Counted from the first letter of the stretch, positions 12,101-27,100 are shown. The stretch is DNA of 64,000 bases from Rhynochetos jubatus (GCA_027574665.1 CM050690.1:70661433-70725432), one strand, 5' to 3'. Program-made: numbers and translations. The notes: generated by a model not told the origin, from the letters alone.

Positions 12101-15100
12101 GCAAAGAGCTGCTATACTCATATACAACAGCAATATCATACAAAGTCATCTACGGTACTTTTCTGACTACTCATCCTTCTAATCCTTCAAACAGAGTTGT
12201 ATCTACGACTTAGGACAGTACAACATCAACACAAATGTAGACTAACTAGAATTCAGAAAAACAAAGACAATTAGAAGCTCAGAAATGATGACTTATGTAA
12301 AGATGCTGTTCAGTCCGCAGAAGATTACATTAGTGCAAGACATGGTAACATTCTTTGGTATGTAAATGACTGCTTCGAAAAAAAAGTACATTAATTGTTT
12401 TTCCTTGTCCAGTGGAAAGAAGTCAAGAAGTGTCATGCTTAACGGCCATTAAGATGCATTAGGAGACAAGCTTTATAGCACTAAGAATCTGAACAGGTTG
12501 CAAGGCAAGAGTAAGGAAACTCCATTACTAGCATTTTAATTAAAAAAAAAAATAGATGGAAGTTATTGAGTGTTATACTTTTACAGCTCATCCAACATGA
12601 GGGTAAGAAGATGGGAAACCCCCAAGTCCTTTCCTGCTGTATTTTCTAAAATCACAGAATCTTCCTCTGCAAATCTTTCCAAGTTTTGTACTAGATATAA
12701 AAAAAATATTACTTATTTTGATTAACAGGCAATTCATTTTCAAAGAGCATAACTTAATTTAAAATTCAAACTTAAAGGGATAGCATATGAGACAGACAAA
12801 AATGAACATAGGTTTGAGAGGTTTTTAGGGACCGATTGTATTCACTTTCCACACATACTTTCAATATTTTTCAGGAAAGAGTCCCACCACTTTCTCCAGA
12901 GTTTCAAATCCCTCATGAAAAACTCAGCTTTGGCTGTTCTAGCTTAGTACTGCTGTATACAGAAGCATCCTTGCATTTAAAAAAAAAAAAAAAAAAAAAA
13001 GTCAAGACCTGAAGAAAGAAACAAGAACGAATGTTTACTTCAGCCCTGTCTGAAAAAAATCTTTTAATAAATTTCTTACACCTTTGTTTTGAAGGAAAGA
13101 AGGTGAGATGATAATTTTTCTTAACAAGGACCTTTGAGAGCACTGAAGTCTGTACTACAGATTTAAGATGAGTCCTAATTCTTCTTGCCACCCATGATAC
13201 ATTCAGAGACCAAGTGTAGAGGAATCTCTCTGAAGATGTCCTATAAATCCTGAAGAAAATAAACGCAACCTTTCCAAATTATTCAGAAAATAATCAATTA
13301 CACATTAACAATTTCTGTAGGGAATACAACTTACTTGTGCAAAAGTGTGCAAAGTTATATAGTATTGTAAGGGTTGTTGCTAGTCCTTACAGATGTTTTC
13401 CCAGGAGTTCAGGAAACTGTGGAAACAGGACTGTAAATGACCTGAATTCTTCTCTTGAAAAAGCAATGGACTAAAAACATTGTGGAAGGCTTTCCTTTAT
13501 ATAGATCTTTAGAAGTTGTCTTTAAAAAGCAAATTCTTTCCTGAGATTCCAGAGCAGTAGGCAAGAACAAATGGATAAAGGATTTTGATGAGTAATCACT
13601 CTTGGGTAATGGAACCCACAGAATATTTTATAAGATCAACAAAAGGAAAATACTCCATGTTAATTCTTCATAGATGATTTTATAGAAATTATTTTTTAAG
13701 AGAGTAGATGTGGTAACAGATGATAGCATGAAAGCAGAGTCATAATTTTGTTTGCGTAGCTAAGAATATAAAAATTACATGAATAAAATAAGTCAAAGAC
13801 CAGTCTAGAACTTCTGGATAAAACTTCAGCTGCTTGGGTACCTTTACTGGAGCAGAAATGAAGCAAAGATTTCTCTAACAGAGAAATTTTATTCCACTGA
13901 ATAAGTGAATAACTAACCAAAATAACTCATACAACTTCTGACATCTCTCAAATATTTGTCTGCAAACAAAACTTCCTCATCCAGATTCTGTCAATCAGAA
14001 ATCAAACCGCTGCATTCAGTCTTAAAGTAATTCAAGATTGTGCAACCACATTTTCCAAGTGTCCAGAAGTCCTTGCTATCAAAAGTACAGAAATGCAGCC
14101 TGCACCTATACCTTTGGTTACTGCCTCAAATTTCTATGTTATATATGAAATCTTAGACATTGTAACATCCCTCCTGAGATCTCTCTCTCGACTGATGATG
14201 TCTAGTGCCATTTCTTTAGTCCTCCCCAAACAAATAATAAAGTATTTTGCTAATTTCTTTATCAAAGTCTGTGACCTATCAACCAAACTTTCAAGTAATA
14301 TTGAGAGTAGCAACAAAAAGCTCAACATAATACCTGTTGTCTGTTCATCACTGGAAAATTTATCATCACAACTTTTACCCCAAATCATAGGCTAAAAACT
14401 CACTGTCAGGGATCCCATGTTCTAAATAACACTGTAGTTATCCACACCTCCTTCATACATTTTTAAAATACGAGATTAGAGGAAGTAAGTGTCCGGCAAT
14501 GTCCACAGCCTCAAGAACTGGTTCCCTCAATCAGGGTTCATGAATCTCTTCAAGAAGGCAAAATGGTAGTACCATTAGTAACAGTATTTCAGCTGTGTGT
14601 TTTATTCATGGGAAAAGTAAAGCTAACAGACAGGTCAATAAATTAAAAAGCTCTTCTTCCACTTTTGCAGCTCCTCTAATGCCACAACATTATAATCTGA
14701 ACTGTACAAATAGTTTGTAGAAATAATCTGAAAAGATACCCCTTCAAAACAGGGGTTTGAGGCAGCCAATTGAAACAGCATCAACTTTAACAAAAAATAA
14801 TTCAAATACTTCTCTGGCTGCATGGTAATCATGTATCTGAGTGGAAGCAGCTTCTATTCACCATGTTGTTAAACTGATAAGCTTGACAAAAAACCAACCA
14901 CATTCAGTCTTCACCATTTACACAAGTCTTACAAGTCCTTTAGCACCACATGTCCTGAAATACTGCTGCTGCTGGCATGCTACACAAGTCCTTCTTGCCT
15001 GCCAGCTGAGCCACATTTCTTCTATCACTGTTTAACACAGTATGTACCTCCGGAAGATGAACCAGAGAGATCATTTAGCAGTCACAGGTTCATAGGATAA

Positions 15101-18100
15101 TTCAGTTAAGAAGGGATCTCAGATGGTCTTTGGTACATCCTCACGCTCAGTGCAGGGTGAGCATGGCCACATTATGCAGAGCTTCACTCAGCCTGATCTT
15201 GAAAATCTCCAAGGACAGAAAATGCACAGATTGTCTGGGCAACCTTTTCCAATGCTCGATTGTCCTGATAGTGAAGAAGTTTTTCCTTAGACCTAGTTAG
15301 AACCTCCCATTTCAATTTAAGTCTATTGTACCTCATCTTTCCTCCAAAACACTGAAAAGCCTGACTCAGGTCTTCCTGACAATCTCGTCATAGGCACAGG
15401 AAGGTTGGTCTATGGTCCACCCCAACTGAAGACGTCTCTTGCGCAGGCTGCACAAGGCCTTCACCTTCCCTGGAACCTCCCTCATCTCCTGTTCTCCCTC
15501 TCCACCTAACCTGACCATCCAGAATGACTTCATTTTGTTTCAGGGCTAAAGAGAAGAAAGCATTGTTGCATCTTCCTACTACTGCCATGTAAATGTATAA
15601 GCACTGAAAAAGTCAATTAGCAAGAACATGCCCAAACCCCTACCTTGCTAAGTCTCTAGCATCTCAGTCATTGCTTCTTAGGGATAGTATTAAAACAGCA
15701 ATATGCATTCCAGACTTGAGCATAAAGTATTATTTTGAGAAGATTTTTTTTTTGTTCCCTTTCAACTGACTACCAGTTCACCCTAGTCCTTCTCCACAGC
15801 TAAGATTTTTAGGCTTCATTTATGCTATATGTATTGAGTTCATTGAACTACTTTTAATTTCATGTTCTTAAAACTCCATTGCAATTAAGACAAGCATCGC
15901 ATGTCAAAACACTTTTGAGCTGGTCAAGGGTTCAATACTCGTAATGCTGCCTTTAAACCATTTTTTTTATGTAAAGCAACTGAAACCATTCTTACATAGA
16001 ATTTAATCCTCATATTGGAAAGGATTTGAAATCCTTCTGTCCTCCATGAATCTGAGCTTTGTTTGGAGGGATGATTAGTTAATTTTTGGACCTTCAAAAA
16101 TTTCTTCTGGATCAGGGCTCAAAATAATTTTGTATCCAAAACATAATGACATACTGTCTAGTACTATTTGAATACAGAAATCCGGAGGAATAACTACATA
16201 CCTGTTTAAACCCTCTATTCTTTAAAATTGGGGAAAAAAAATACATTGATACACATGACTGCTTAAACTACCTTTAAGGGCTCCATCACTTCCAGCCGGA
16301 GAGCAGACTGACTGTGGTGACCTCAAGGAAAAAGACGCAGCATTCCTTATTGAAGGATCGCCATCCTAAAGTGACAATGATATAAGTTAACATTATGAAC
16401 ATGAACACTTGATAAAGACTGATATTAGTACATGCACTGATAAAATGGATTGGAATAAAAAAGTATACAAGAAATATTAGAAGAAATACTTATTTACATA
16501 AAAATATTTGTAATTTAGACTGCTATCAGAGTTCTGTATAAACAATATTCAATATTACCTCTGTACAATACCAACTGAAATAAACTAAGCATAAAATGTA
16601 GATATTAAAAAAAAAAAAAAATCACTGTTTTTCACTTAACCTACACTTAAAGCTTTTCTAGAATGCCATCTTGCTTTTACAGTGAAACAAATTAACACTT
16701 TATTTATATCCTCCAGCATACACACCTAAGGACTGAACAAAATTTCTAGCACTCCCATTGCAGCAGCTGAGATAGTCTTGTGTAAAACACAACTGGAGTG
16801 ACTTTAGTTTGTTATCTGCCTGTCTTTACATTTAGATAGGCGCTGTGGTTTAATCCCAGACGCTTGCTCACCTCCTCGCTCCTCCAGTGGAGGAGAAGAA
16901 TCGGAGGAAAAGACAAGGAAACTTATGAGTTAACAACAATTTAATAATTGCAAATAATGATGACAATAATAGTAACAATATTAATAATATGTAATGAAAA
17001 TAATGGAAAAGAAAACAAATGATACCACCTCCTACTGTCCACTGACCGACTGAGAGCCAATTAAAACCAGCACAAGAGGAAACAATTCAATGGCCATATG
17101 AAGCACTCCCCCAATATGGCAAACAAGTTCTACTGCCTTCCCAGTTTTTCACAGAACAAACTGCTTCACTGGAATTCATGCTTTCTGACAAGTTTCTTCA
17201 TAATATAATATTAATTGCAATCTAATGATGTCCATGGCCTATCTTTAAGAATATAAATGCGTCTTTTTTACACCCCCCCATCTTAAAATAAAATACAAAA
17301 CCCACTATTCAGACTGCTGTGTAATGCTCTACATGGGGGTCTCGCTGTTTGCAGGAAGCCCCCTGCTGGTCATGAGTAGGCTCGTTCCCTCCATGCCACG
17401 ACCAGATTTCAACCTCTACAGAACACTATTTCCCATTTTTAGCACTGTTTTTTTATACAACATCTACAAGATTTTTTGTTTTTGAAAGAAAAAATTAACA
17501 ATCCCTACGTCTATGAAGAGACAATTTCTGTGATTATAACCGAACTGCAAAAAAGTCCATTCTTTTAAAGGGTAAAGGCATACAGAGGAAGTCTTCAAAG
17601 AAGTTCTAAGGTTACTTAACCTGTTTAGTAATTAAGCTGGTCATTTTGGTAGCTAACGTTCTAACATGTCTCCTATTGAGGCATCTGAATACACACAATT
17701 CTTTCACATGACTTTTTTTTTTTAACCAAATCTGAATTATCTGATAAATACCTTTTATCCTTTCGACCAATTTCAACCCAATTAATAGAATGTTAAAAGG
17801 CTCGACTGTAATTAGATTTTACATGCCTGTATGACAAAAGCAGCAGTCGGTAGTAAACTAGATTAACAGTAGGACTTGATGATCTTAAAGGTCTTTTCCA
17901 ACCTAAGCAATTCTATGATTCTGTAAGTTAGAAAGGTAAATTAGCATTTCAAGGAAATAGAAGCCTGCATAGATGGACATCCCCTAACGCAATTCCTCTA
18001 ACAATGACCAAATGGCCAATCTCCACATGCATAGCTGTAGATGAGACAGGGTACACGTTCCTCCTTGGAAAGGTGGTGTTGCCATTGCTTAGGGAAAAGG

Positions 18101-21100
18101 AAAGAGGTTGAAATTTATGAACTAAAGGTGCTTACATGTAAAGATATAAATCCATAAGAAACCAGATTTCATCAGTTTTACCAACGATGGGAACTTAGAA
18201 AACAATACTATTAGACCTTTTTCCCCTCCCACAGCACAATGAATTAAAAAAAAAAAAACTTACATGTTGTTATTGTGAGTCAAAGTGAATTAATTTCCTG
18301 ATGAATTACCCACTTGTTTTTAAAAAATCAGCTGCATAATTTCAGTGTAGTAAACCTCACTTATATTTGACATGTAATGAACCTCAAAAAAAAAAATGCT
18401 AAGACACTGAAAAAAAAGCTTCAGTAACTTTTTATGCACGTATGCTTTATTAGGACAGGAGAGGTTCTCTACCCATAATTGCCAAGGACATAGGCAAAGG
18501 TGACTTATTAACTAAACAGACTAATTACATAGATGACCTTTCGGGTATACATGCTATTCCTAATGTAGATGACAAATATTCAGAAGTGCTCATTTACAGT
18601 TTCCTAGTTCAGCACTTAATCAAATGGTGACACGTAGGAAAAAATTACATTGAATTTTTTTGGGAATGCTCCCAAGTTTACCAAAAAATTGTCCTTGAGT
18701 CTATTTGTAGTGAGCCTTCAAAAGTGTACTTATTGATTTTGTAGAATCATATATCGCAAATACACAGTATCTTGTTACTATTCATATTTTTTAAAGCAAT
18801 AAAATCGTAAAACTAATAGAAGGAATAACAAAAAATTAAAGTTTTTAAGTTTTATGATTAAGTAATCCTGATTCATAACTATTTTTGCTAAAGATCACAC
18901 TGTTTCCGAAAAGGCTGCAACATTATGATAAAGCTTAATATTCATACATACTTCAATTAATCATTCTTCAAGTTGGTTTGTGCATGATAGCTACTAAAAT
19001 CAGGTTTAAAAGGTATAATTACAAAAAAAATTAATATAACACATATGCTTCATTAAGAAGATGCACAAAGAGAAAAAGTGCAAGCTTACCGTGTTTACTG
19101 TTTTTTAGTATGTCTCTAATTAAACCAATCAATGAGGGTATGGTTTATGTTTTCATAGTCTGTCTATTTTGAAAGAGTTTCAATTTTAAGTTTTATAACC
19201 ACTAGGATGTGCTTGCATTGCCTGGATCACAAAATTAGGGATTAATATTTTCAAATACTTCCTCTTTAAAAATTACTAAATAAATTAATCTACTAGAAAA
19301 TTTTTCCAAACATCCTGTCTTAACAAAACCAAGATTCTCTTGATAGCATACATTTAACATTGTTGGGGGCTATTTGTACACTGAATGTCAAGAACAGTTT
19401 CCTGTTTTGAAGAATTTGCGTTGCTGAGGCAGAAACTGAGAAACGTATCTGATAATTGTGTATTATGATAGATTGCTTCATTACACTACTCTCTTATTTA
19501 AGCTACTACTTCTTAGGTAATATTTTTAATTAGTTTAATCACTGCATGTTAAAAAAAAAAAAAAAAAAAAAGATCACTGATAAAACTAAAACCTCTCCTG
19601 GAGTTCTACTGTATTAATCCTGGCAAGGGATTTAGGGATCCTGGTGTTAATAATACACATGTTGTATTCAACACTTTTCTGCTTCCACAAGATACGTTAG
19701 GAAGGCAAGAGCTGCCCACAGTTTTTGTAAGCTAAATGAAACATACACACACACAATCACACGCACACAAAAAAATTCTGCTCGCCACCAGGTTTTGATG
19801 AAAAAGTAAACCTGACACTTAAGTGCTCTCCCTTTAAGAGCTGTTAAGACACTGTGGGCCAAACTTGTAAAGAATAATTCCAAAAAGCTTCATCCACAGG
19901 AAGCTCATTAAGAAAATAAATCAGTAGTTCAAAAAGATGCATGAGAAAGTTGTCTTATTCCTTAGATTTCAGAAGTACTTTCTCCCATATGAAATAAAGT
20001 CACTACAGTAAAACCTCTTTACAAAGAATCCGCACCATAAAAGCACATAATAGACCAGTAAGGAAAAATATCCAGAGGAATTCTAATTTCATCAGAATGA
20101 ATGTTACAAAATGTTCCAAAGGAAGAGATCTAGAAAAAAATTAAATCTCACATATTAAAGTTGCATCTGAAATTGCAATATATCTTCAGTGGGTTTATAC
20201 ATCAATAGCAACATAGTAAAATATCTGACTTCTAGAGATGATAAACAATATTTGCTTTATCGTAATAAGTTGATTTAGGTAACATACATCACTACTTAGT
20301 CTGTGCACCATCTGTAGGTAGTCTTCATTTGAGCCATGTCTAGAATTATCAGCATGATGATTAGCTGAATTTCCCGACAACTGACTTGAAACTTTATTTT
20401 CGTGGAGATTCCTTATCCCAGCTGTGACAATGGGACTAGATACTGAAGCTGAAACAGAAAAAATATAAGTAACTGTACTGATATATTCACACACTCGTTA
20501 ACTCATAAAAAGTTTCAGACAAAACATCATAACAGTAGATATTAATGGGTTGGATGCAAGAGGTCAGGAATCTGGACAAGAATCCAACATTTTGAATCAT
20601 TTTGCCACAAACAGATATCTAATCTTATTCAAGATAAGATCTTATTTTTCAAGAGGATTTAAAATGTAAATTCCATGTACAGATTAGCCAAATTTCACTC
20701 CACATCTATGCTAATTACAGTCATATCATATTCCTACTTTGTTTTCCTCTGTGCAGTTTGTATTCACTACCTTTAAATAACTTCCAAGGTATTCATGAGA
20801 CACACAGTATTTCATGCAGAACAGATATATATATTCTAAGCACAAACTAAACTTTTTAAGAACAAATGATTTAAAAAAATGCAATGAGAATTCTACTTAC
20901 CAGGAAAAAAATGCCTAGATACTTTAACAGTGTTCATGTTCAAGATTGGTTTTAGACAACAGAAGAACAATGAAATCCATTCATTCTGAAGGTCATCTTT
21001 GCCAGTTACTGCATACCTTGAGCATAGTTCTAGCCAACATAGAATTAATCTAGTTGACACTACAAAGGTTTGGTAAGGCTAAATAAGCTGGCAGCAAAAT

Positions 21101-24100
21101 TTACATTACGTCGGCAAAAGTGAGGTTTTCACTAGTACAGATCAATGACGGCCACAGCTAACAAAAGTGGGTTTTTTTGGTTTTAATTTTTCTGTTGTCA
21201 CGTATACATGACAATTATGCAAAATGGGTGTACATAGGGAAGCAATGCAACGTGAACATGTGTTTTACCTTTTCTTTGCACACCCCACCCCCCCCTTTTT
21301 TTTTTTCCAATAAAGTATATATTAACACTCTCTACAGTCAGGAAAGCGAAGCTTAAACATACCTGTCAATGCATGTGACTCCTTCAAAGAAACTAGAAAG
21401 CTGTGAAACATACACGTGAAGATAAAGCTGTCGTTAGATAGGAGAATACAACAAACACCATAAACTTACCTTGCTGCATCTGAGGATGTGGTGTATAGCT
21501 TGGAGGATGTGAATATGGCATGTATCCTGCAGGGCTTTGAGGAGCATATGGACTAGGCACTGGACTGTTCTGTTGTGCCAAAAATCTATTACCAGAGCTT
21601 GTCTGTGGTGGCACAAACCGGCTGAAAATAAATTTTAAAAAAGTTTTTAGAAGATGGAAAAGCAAATACAGACAGTTTCATCATTTCTTTTGGAAGATTA
21701 TACATTCAGCACATTACAACTTCTTTAAGTCACAAATCTCCAATAATGAAGAATCTCCCTCAAAATCAGTATTTTAAGCTACTGATACCTTCCCAACTTC
21801 AATTATGACTTAAGAGTCACAGCTTAGGTACTGCAAGAGTAAAAGTAAAACACAGGATAAAAACTATCCTTAAGACCTCCAACTAGGGAAGGGAAACAAT
21901 GACATAAATATGTACTAAAATAAGATTTGCAATTTCCAAAAGTTAGTCCTACAAGTTTGAATAGAAGTGACAGCTTAGTTTTAATTAACAACTAGGTCAC
22001 TAGGATTAACAAAGAGCCGTCTACTATAAATACGATTTTTCCAGTAAGATTCCATATAACAGAATTATACTGCCAAGACATGGAAATGTGATAGGCAGTT
22101 AGGTAGGACCTGACCCAAAGTCCACTGAATACAACTTATTCTTCCACTGGCTTTATCTAAGACTGATCCTGGAGATAGGAAGTTGTAAAAATAACAAAGG
22201 CTTGTGACAATAATACATGCACATTGTAACTTGCATTCTTACATGAGTTTTTCAAAATAAAAATAAACCAAATAAATACTTCAGAAAGTACATTATACAC
22301 TTTCACAACCCTCAGTTCTAGATAGCAACTCTATGAAGGTAACCTTTCATAGAAAGAACTAACAGAGCACTTAGCACAAGGATCTTGCAAGGATTTCAAG
22401 AAGAATTTATAATATTCCTTGTAATATTCACAATTAAAAAACAACCTTCTTCAATAACTCTTTTAGATATAAAAGTAAAAAAGTATACTGTTTTTTTGTG
22501 CAGATTTATAACATTTCATTTGCCAAAACAATTACAGTAATGTAAGTGAAATAGATTTATTTCATAATGGTATCTAATATTGGAAGATTAAATCTGTTAA
22601 AGCCCAGTAACTAGGTTGAAGCTACATGCAGAACTATTTCCTCTAGTCCAGAGAACTTTATTGTATTAATAAAAACATGGATTATAGGTATACACTACTC
22701 AACAACACTCAAAATTTTAAAAAAAGAACCAGAAAGGTGATGAAGATATGGCTGGAGGACTGACCAAACTACTAGGCCTATCCTCCAAGGGGCTTTTGTA
22801 TAACTGTTACAGCATTACTCCAGGCATTTACAAGCCTTCTTTCCCACCCTCCTCTCACGCTGGTACACATTAGCTTCTTCTCTCCTATCCTCTCGCCACT
22901 AGACTCAGCCTCTGCCATAGGCAGAAAACAGCTGGAGATGTGGCAGGAGGCAGGGGAAGTCTTTAAGCAGGAAAGAAAAAGTTTGCCAAAATTATGGGAT
23001 GGAGAAAGTGCGGAGAATCATGACTAATCCTAGAATATGAGGGTTCATTCACTGACAGAAAGATTTTGCCAGTTGAAGAAACCCACCCTGCTGTCAGACA
23101 AATGCAAAATTTGTCTTGACACTGATCACCTTCCACTCACAAACTTGCCACAAGAATTGACTCTCACTGTAGAAGACTGTGCAGTTTGCTGACCCACTCC
23201 TTTTAAAAGAAAGCATTACCTGGAAGGGCTATGTGAGATAGTGGTTTGTTGATAATTGGAAGATGCAGGACTACCACGCATGGAATTCTGAGAAATATTA
23301 AACTGTGACATCATCATCCCTATTAGAAAGAAGACAGCAACATTACATTACACACACTTCCTTTTAAATCAACGAAGTCTCGCATTTCAGAAACTATTAT
23401 ATACAAAGAGATAATAAACTTGACAGACATTAACATCATCTACCCACAACTCTTAGGAAACATTAGAAATTATCCATTTTCTGCAAGATGTCCATTTTGC
23501 ATCATGACATTAAGAACTGTTCCCTAAAGCAGTGTTAATTCAGTTATCTTAACCGTAGTTCCTTCCTCTGTTCCTTAGAGCTTCCCAAGCCAAAACCTAC
23601 TAGTAAACATAAACACTTTATAAGATGACATATATCCCACACCCCAGGCTGATGTGTAGAGTACTCAATGTGCCAATAAGGAAGGGATTTGGAAACTTCG
23701 CAGAAAACTTATCTCCTATTTGTAGAGGAAGTTGAGCAAACAATCATCTCAGACTGAGTGCTGCAAGATCTCACTGCTTCCACCATGCCTTAATGTTTCC
23801 TTCTACCTAGGGAAAAAGCTTTCTATTCCACCTCCACTATGCTTATAAGGATTGTTATCAAAGAAGGTGCTGAAGTATTTCAATTGCAAAACAGAACCAA
23901 TGTCCCAACTGTAAGCTCCCAAGCCTGCAGATCCCCACAGTACTAGCTGGCAAGCCACAAGTACCAATGTGCTTGAAAACAACTCATTTAAGAGGCATTT
24001 GGACAATGCCCTTAATAATTTGCTTGAACTTTCTCAGCCCTGAAATGATCAGGCAGTTGGACTAGATGATTGTTGTAGGTTCCTTCCAAACGAAATATTC

Positions 24101-27100
24101 TGTTCCATCTCACATCATTATAATGGAGAATTTAAAGGAATTTTGTTTTCCTCGCTCTTCAGTACAGGTATACAGAATTCCCTAACAACAGCATGACAGT
24201 CGAAGATGAAGTGATGCAGAAACGCAAAAACTTAAATGAATTTTAAGTTATTTTAATGATGGGATTGAATGTCTTGCAGCCAAAAGAATTCACGTGAGCA
24301 CTGCAGCTCAGGAAGCCACATCAAGTGACATCAAAAAAAGCACATCAGTAGGTCCAATGTTTTAAAGCAAAGGTTAGACAGAAGGCTGACAGAAGTCTCC
24401 AGTTCAGAGTGTGAGTCCTTCAATCGCTATCACCCATTTCAATTACTGCAATATTCACACAAGCAAAACTAATTTCAGAAATCCTCTCTGTCACCCTCTC
24501 CCCAGCAGAGGAGATGTGATAATCCCCCAGGAATGTATCCCTTACTACCTCCCGGTAGGTGTGAAGTGCTGCATTCCAAGTAGATTAGCACACCAAAACT
24601 AGTCCAGAGCAGAAGTTAAAGTCCCATGTTGTGATGAAAAATAATCAGAGACCTCCATACTTCAATACAGTGGTCATTTAATTGTCCCAAGTAACAAGGG
24701 GACTCCTCAACTCCTGCACTATCTGTGTAAATGGACACAGGCTGCCCCACACAGAGGCCGGGGTTGGGCTGGGGGCAGCGCGCGGCGTGCCCAGTGCCTC
24801 AACACTGACTGCAACTCTCAGCACAACTAGGTGCAGTATTTCAGTCAAACCACAAACCCCTAACATTCACATACAGAAAGCTGAGAGAATGTTCTCGTGT
24901 GAGCATGAACTGTGTAGATTAAGTTTCATTTTATGCTTAAAGCACTTTTAAAATACTTTAAAAATATATCTATTTATATTCTTCTCCCTAAATTTAAAAT
25001 GCCTTTTGAACCACAGATGTGATAGTTTTTGGTATAAAAGAATGGCAGAAAAATATATAAATGAATCTATTTTTAATGCCATTTCAGAAAAATGCTAAAG
25101 CCTGTTCTGTGACAGACAGCTCTCATTTCCCTCTCTGTTCAGGGAGGGCAGGACATGGGAGGCACAGTCCAGGTAACCTAAAAGAAAACAATGAAGAAAA
25201 GAAACCCCACACAAACCCAACCAACCAGCAACAAAAACCCCCAGTGTGTCCAAAGCTCCCAGACAGATAATAAGAATGCTTGATAATGATGTAATGAGAA
25301 GTGAAAATAAGACTTAAACATTTAGTCTAAAAAGTAGTTGAAATTAGTCTGTAGCCATTAGCACTACAATATCGTGTTGTGCATTTTTTACATCGTTGCC
25401 ATATCACTAAGCAGCAGATGTATGTCTCCACTGTGCACTTCTGTACCTTAAATATTTAAGGACTTCTTTTAAATGCAACTTAATTTTGAATGTTGGTAAT
25501 GTTCAGGTTTGGGAAAAACTCATCCTAGTACTAACACTGGTAGAATGAGTTTCCTTAACACATACTTCCAGTCTTGAATATAATTTTTTTTCTTGGAAGA
25601 AAGTGATACACATAAATCCATTTTATCATTCCTACTAAATGCCAAAGAATGCACTACATAAAAACGCAGCTCAATGTTACAAAAAAAAGTCTTGTACAAT
25701 TAAACATATTACAGCATCATGAAGGGTTAAGCTAGGACTGCTCACCAACCGGTGATTTTTCAGTTAAATATACACTCTTATTGAAAGTGTACATCTGCAA
25801 AGTGTTTCCCTTTTACAGGCATACTTGCACTTGAATTCTTGTATACATGAAAAAAGTTATCCAAGTAATTTATATTTATAGAAAGATGTCTAAGATTTTA
25901 ATCCCCCAAAATTCACAAGTTCTGATAAACAGCTTAGAGTGAATACTATCTCCTTTCTGAACACTAAGCAATGCTATGAACACCAACCTATTGCAATACA
26001 TTATTTTAGCTGATCTTCTAACACACATCTACTGAAAAACAAAGCCAAAGTGTTGAGAGGGAAGAGAGAAAAAAGACATTATAAAACCTGAAATGAAGTA
26101 TTATCTTAATTTTAAATAAATAATTATAAAGAGCTGACGAGGAGGGGTGCCATGCTGGACCTTGTTCTCACCAAGAGGGAGGGGCTGGTGGGGAATGTGA
26201 AGCTCAAGGGCAGCCTTGGCTGCAGTGATCATGGAATGGCGGAGTTTGAGATCCTTACAGAGGCGAGGAGGGTGCACAGCAAGCTCGCTGTCCTGGAGTT
26301 CAGGGGAGCAGACTTTGGCCTCTTCACGGAACCGATTGGCAGAGTTCCATGGGATGAAGCCAGGGAGCGAAGAGGGGCCCGAGAAAGCTGGTGGGTATTC
26401 AAGGATTCTCTCCTCCAAGCTCAGGAGCTATACGTCCCAATGAAGAAGTTGGGTAAAAGCACCAGGAGGCCTGTGTGGATGAACAAGCATCTGCTGGACA
26501 AACTGAGGTGCAAAAAGGAAGCCTATAGAGAGTGGAAGTAGAGACAGGGAGCATGGGAGGATTACAGGGAAGTTGTCTGACAAGTCAGGGATCAGGTTAG
26601 GAAAGCCAAAGCCCTGACAGAATTAAACCTGGCCAGGGACATCAAGGGCAACAAGAAGGGCTTCTATAGGCACACAGGGGATGAAAGGAAGGTCAGGGAA
26701 AATGTGGGCCCTCTGCGGAAGGAAACAGAAGAGCTGGCTTCCCACGATATGGAGAAGGCTGAGGTGCTCAATGATTTTTTTGACTCAGTCTTCACCAGCA
26801 AGGATGCGAGCCATACCCCAGAGTCATGGCAGGCAGGGGCAGGGACTGGGAGAATGGAGAGCTGCCCATGGTTAGTGAGGGTCGGGTTCGAGAACACCTG
26901 AGGAACGTGAAGGTGCACAAGTCCATGGGACCTGATGGAATACATCCGCGGGTCCTGAGAGAACTGGCGGATGAGGCGGCGAAATTTGTATCCATCATAT
27001 CTGAGAAGTTGTGGCGGTCTGGTGAAGCTCCCACTGACTGGAAAAGGAGAAACATAATCTAGCATCCTTAAAAAGGGGAAAAAGGAGGATCCAGGGAAGT

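Larger units (their letters stand above)
6113..16271 (-). other. NIPBL intron 8
   Basis: About 10.2 kb. Recognised contents: a near-complete solo LTR (9579-10420), an ancient LINE reverse-transcriptase remnant (about 11280-11800), an A-run (12979-13000) and a CR1 3' fragment (about 15089-15375). From 7000 to 9500 and 12100 to 15080 I see no feature I can name. Open frames at 8822-9184, 9392-9703 and 14093-14395 are short, and both strands are open over much of them, so I do not call genes. Confidence 0.7.
16366..20287 (-). other. NIPBL intron 7
   Basis: About 3.9 kb. Contents: an A-run (16607-16621), an LTR fragment (16844 to about 17110), a CR1 3' tip (about 17862-17926) and a 21-A run (19551-19571). 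The rest is AT-rich with no recognised gene. The open frame at 19668-19883 on the minus strand has no known product. Confidence 0.75.

Noticed and set aside
14093..14395. Overlapping open frames on both strands (100 and 84 residues)
   Set aside because: Neither resembles a known protein; open on both strands by composition, with stops directly upstream and downstream.
15388..15588. 66-residue minus-strand frame next to a CR1 tip
   Set aside because: Possibly a degraded continuation of the CR1, but I could not match it; too short and without context for a gene.
21393..21665. 90-residue open frame extending past NIPBL exon 6 on both sides
   Set aside because: Consensus splice sites and the phase with exons 5 and 7 limit the coding part to 21470-21621.
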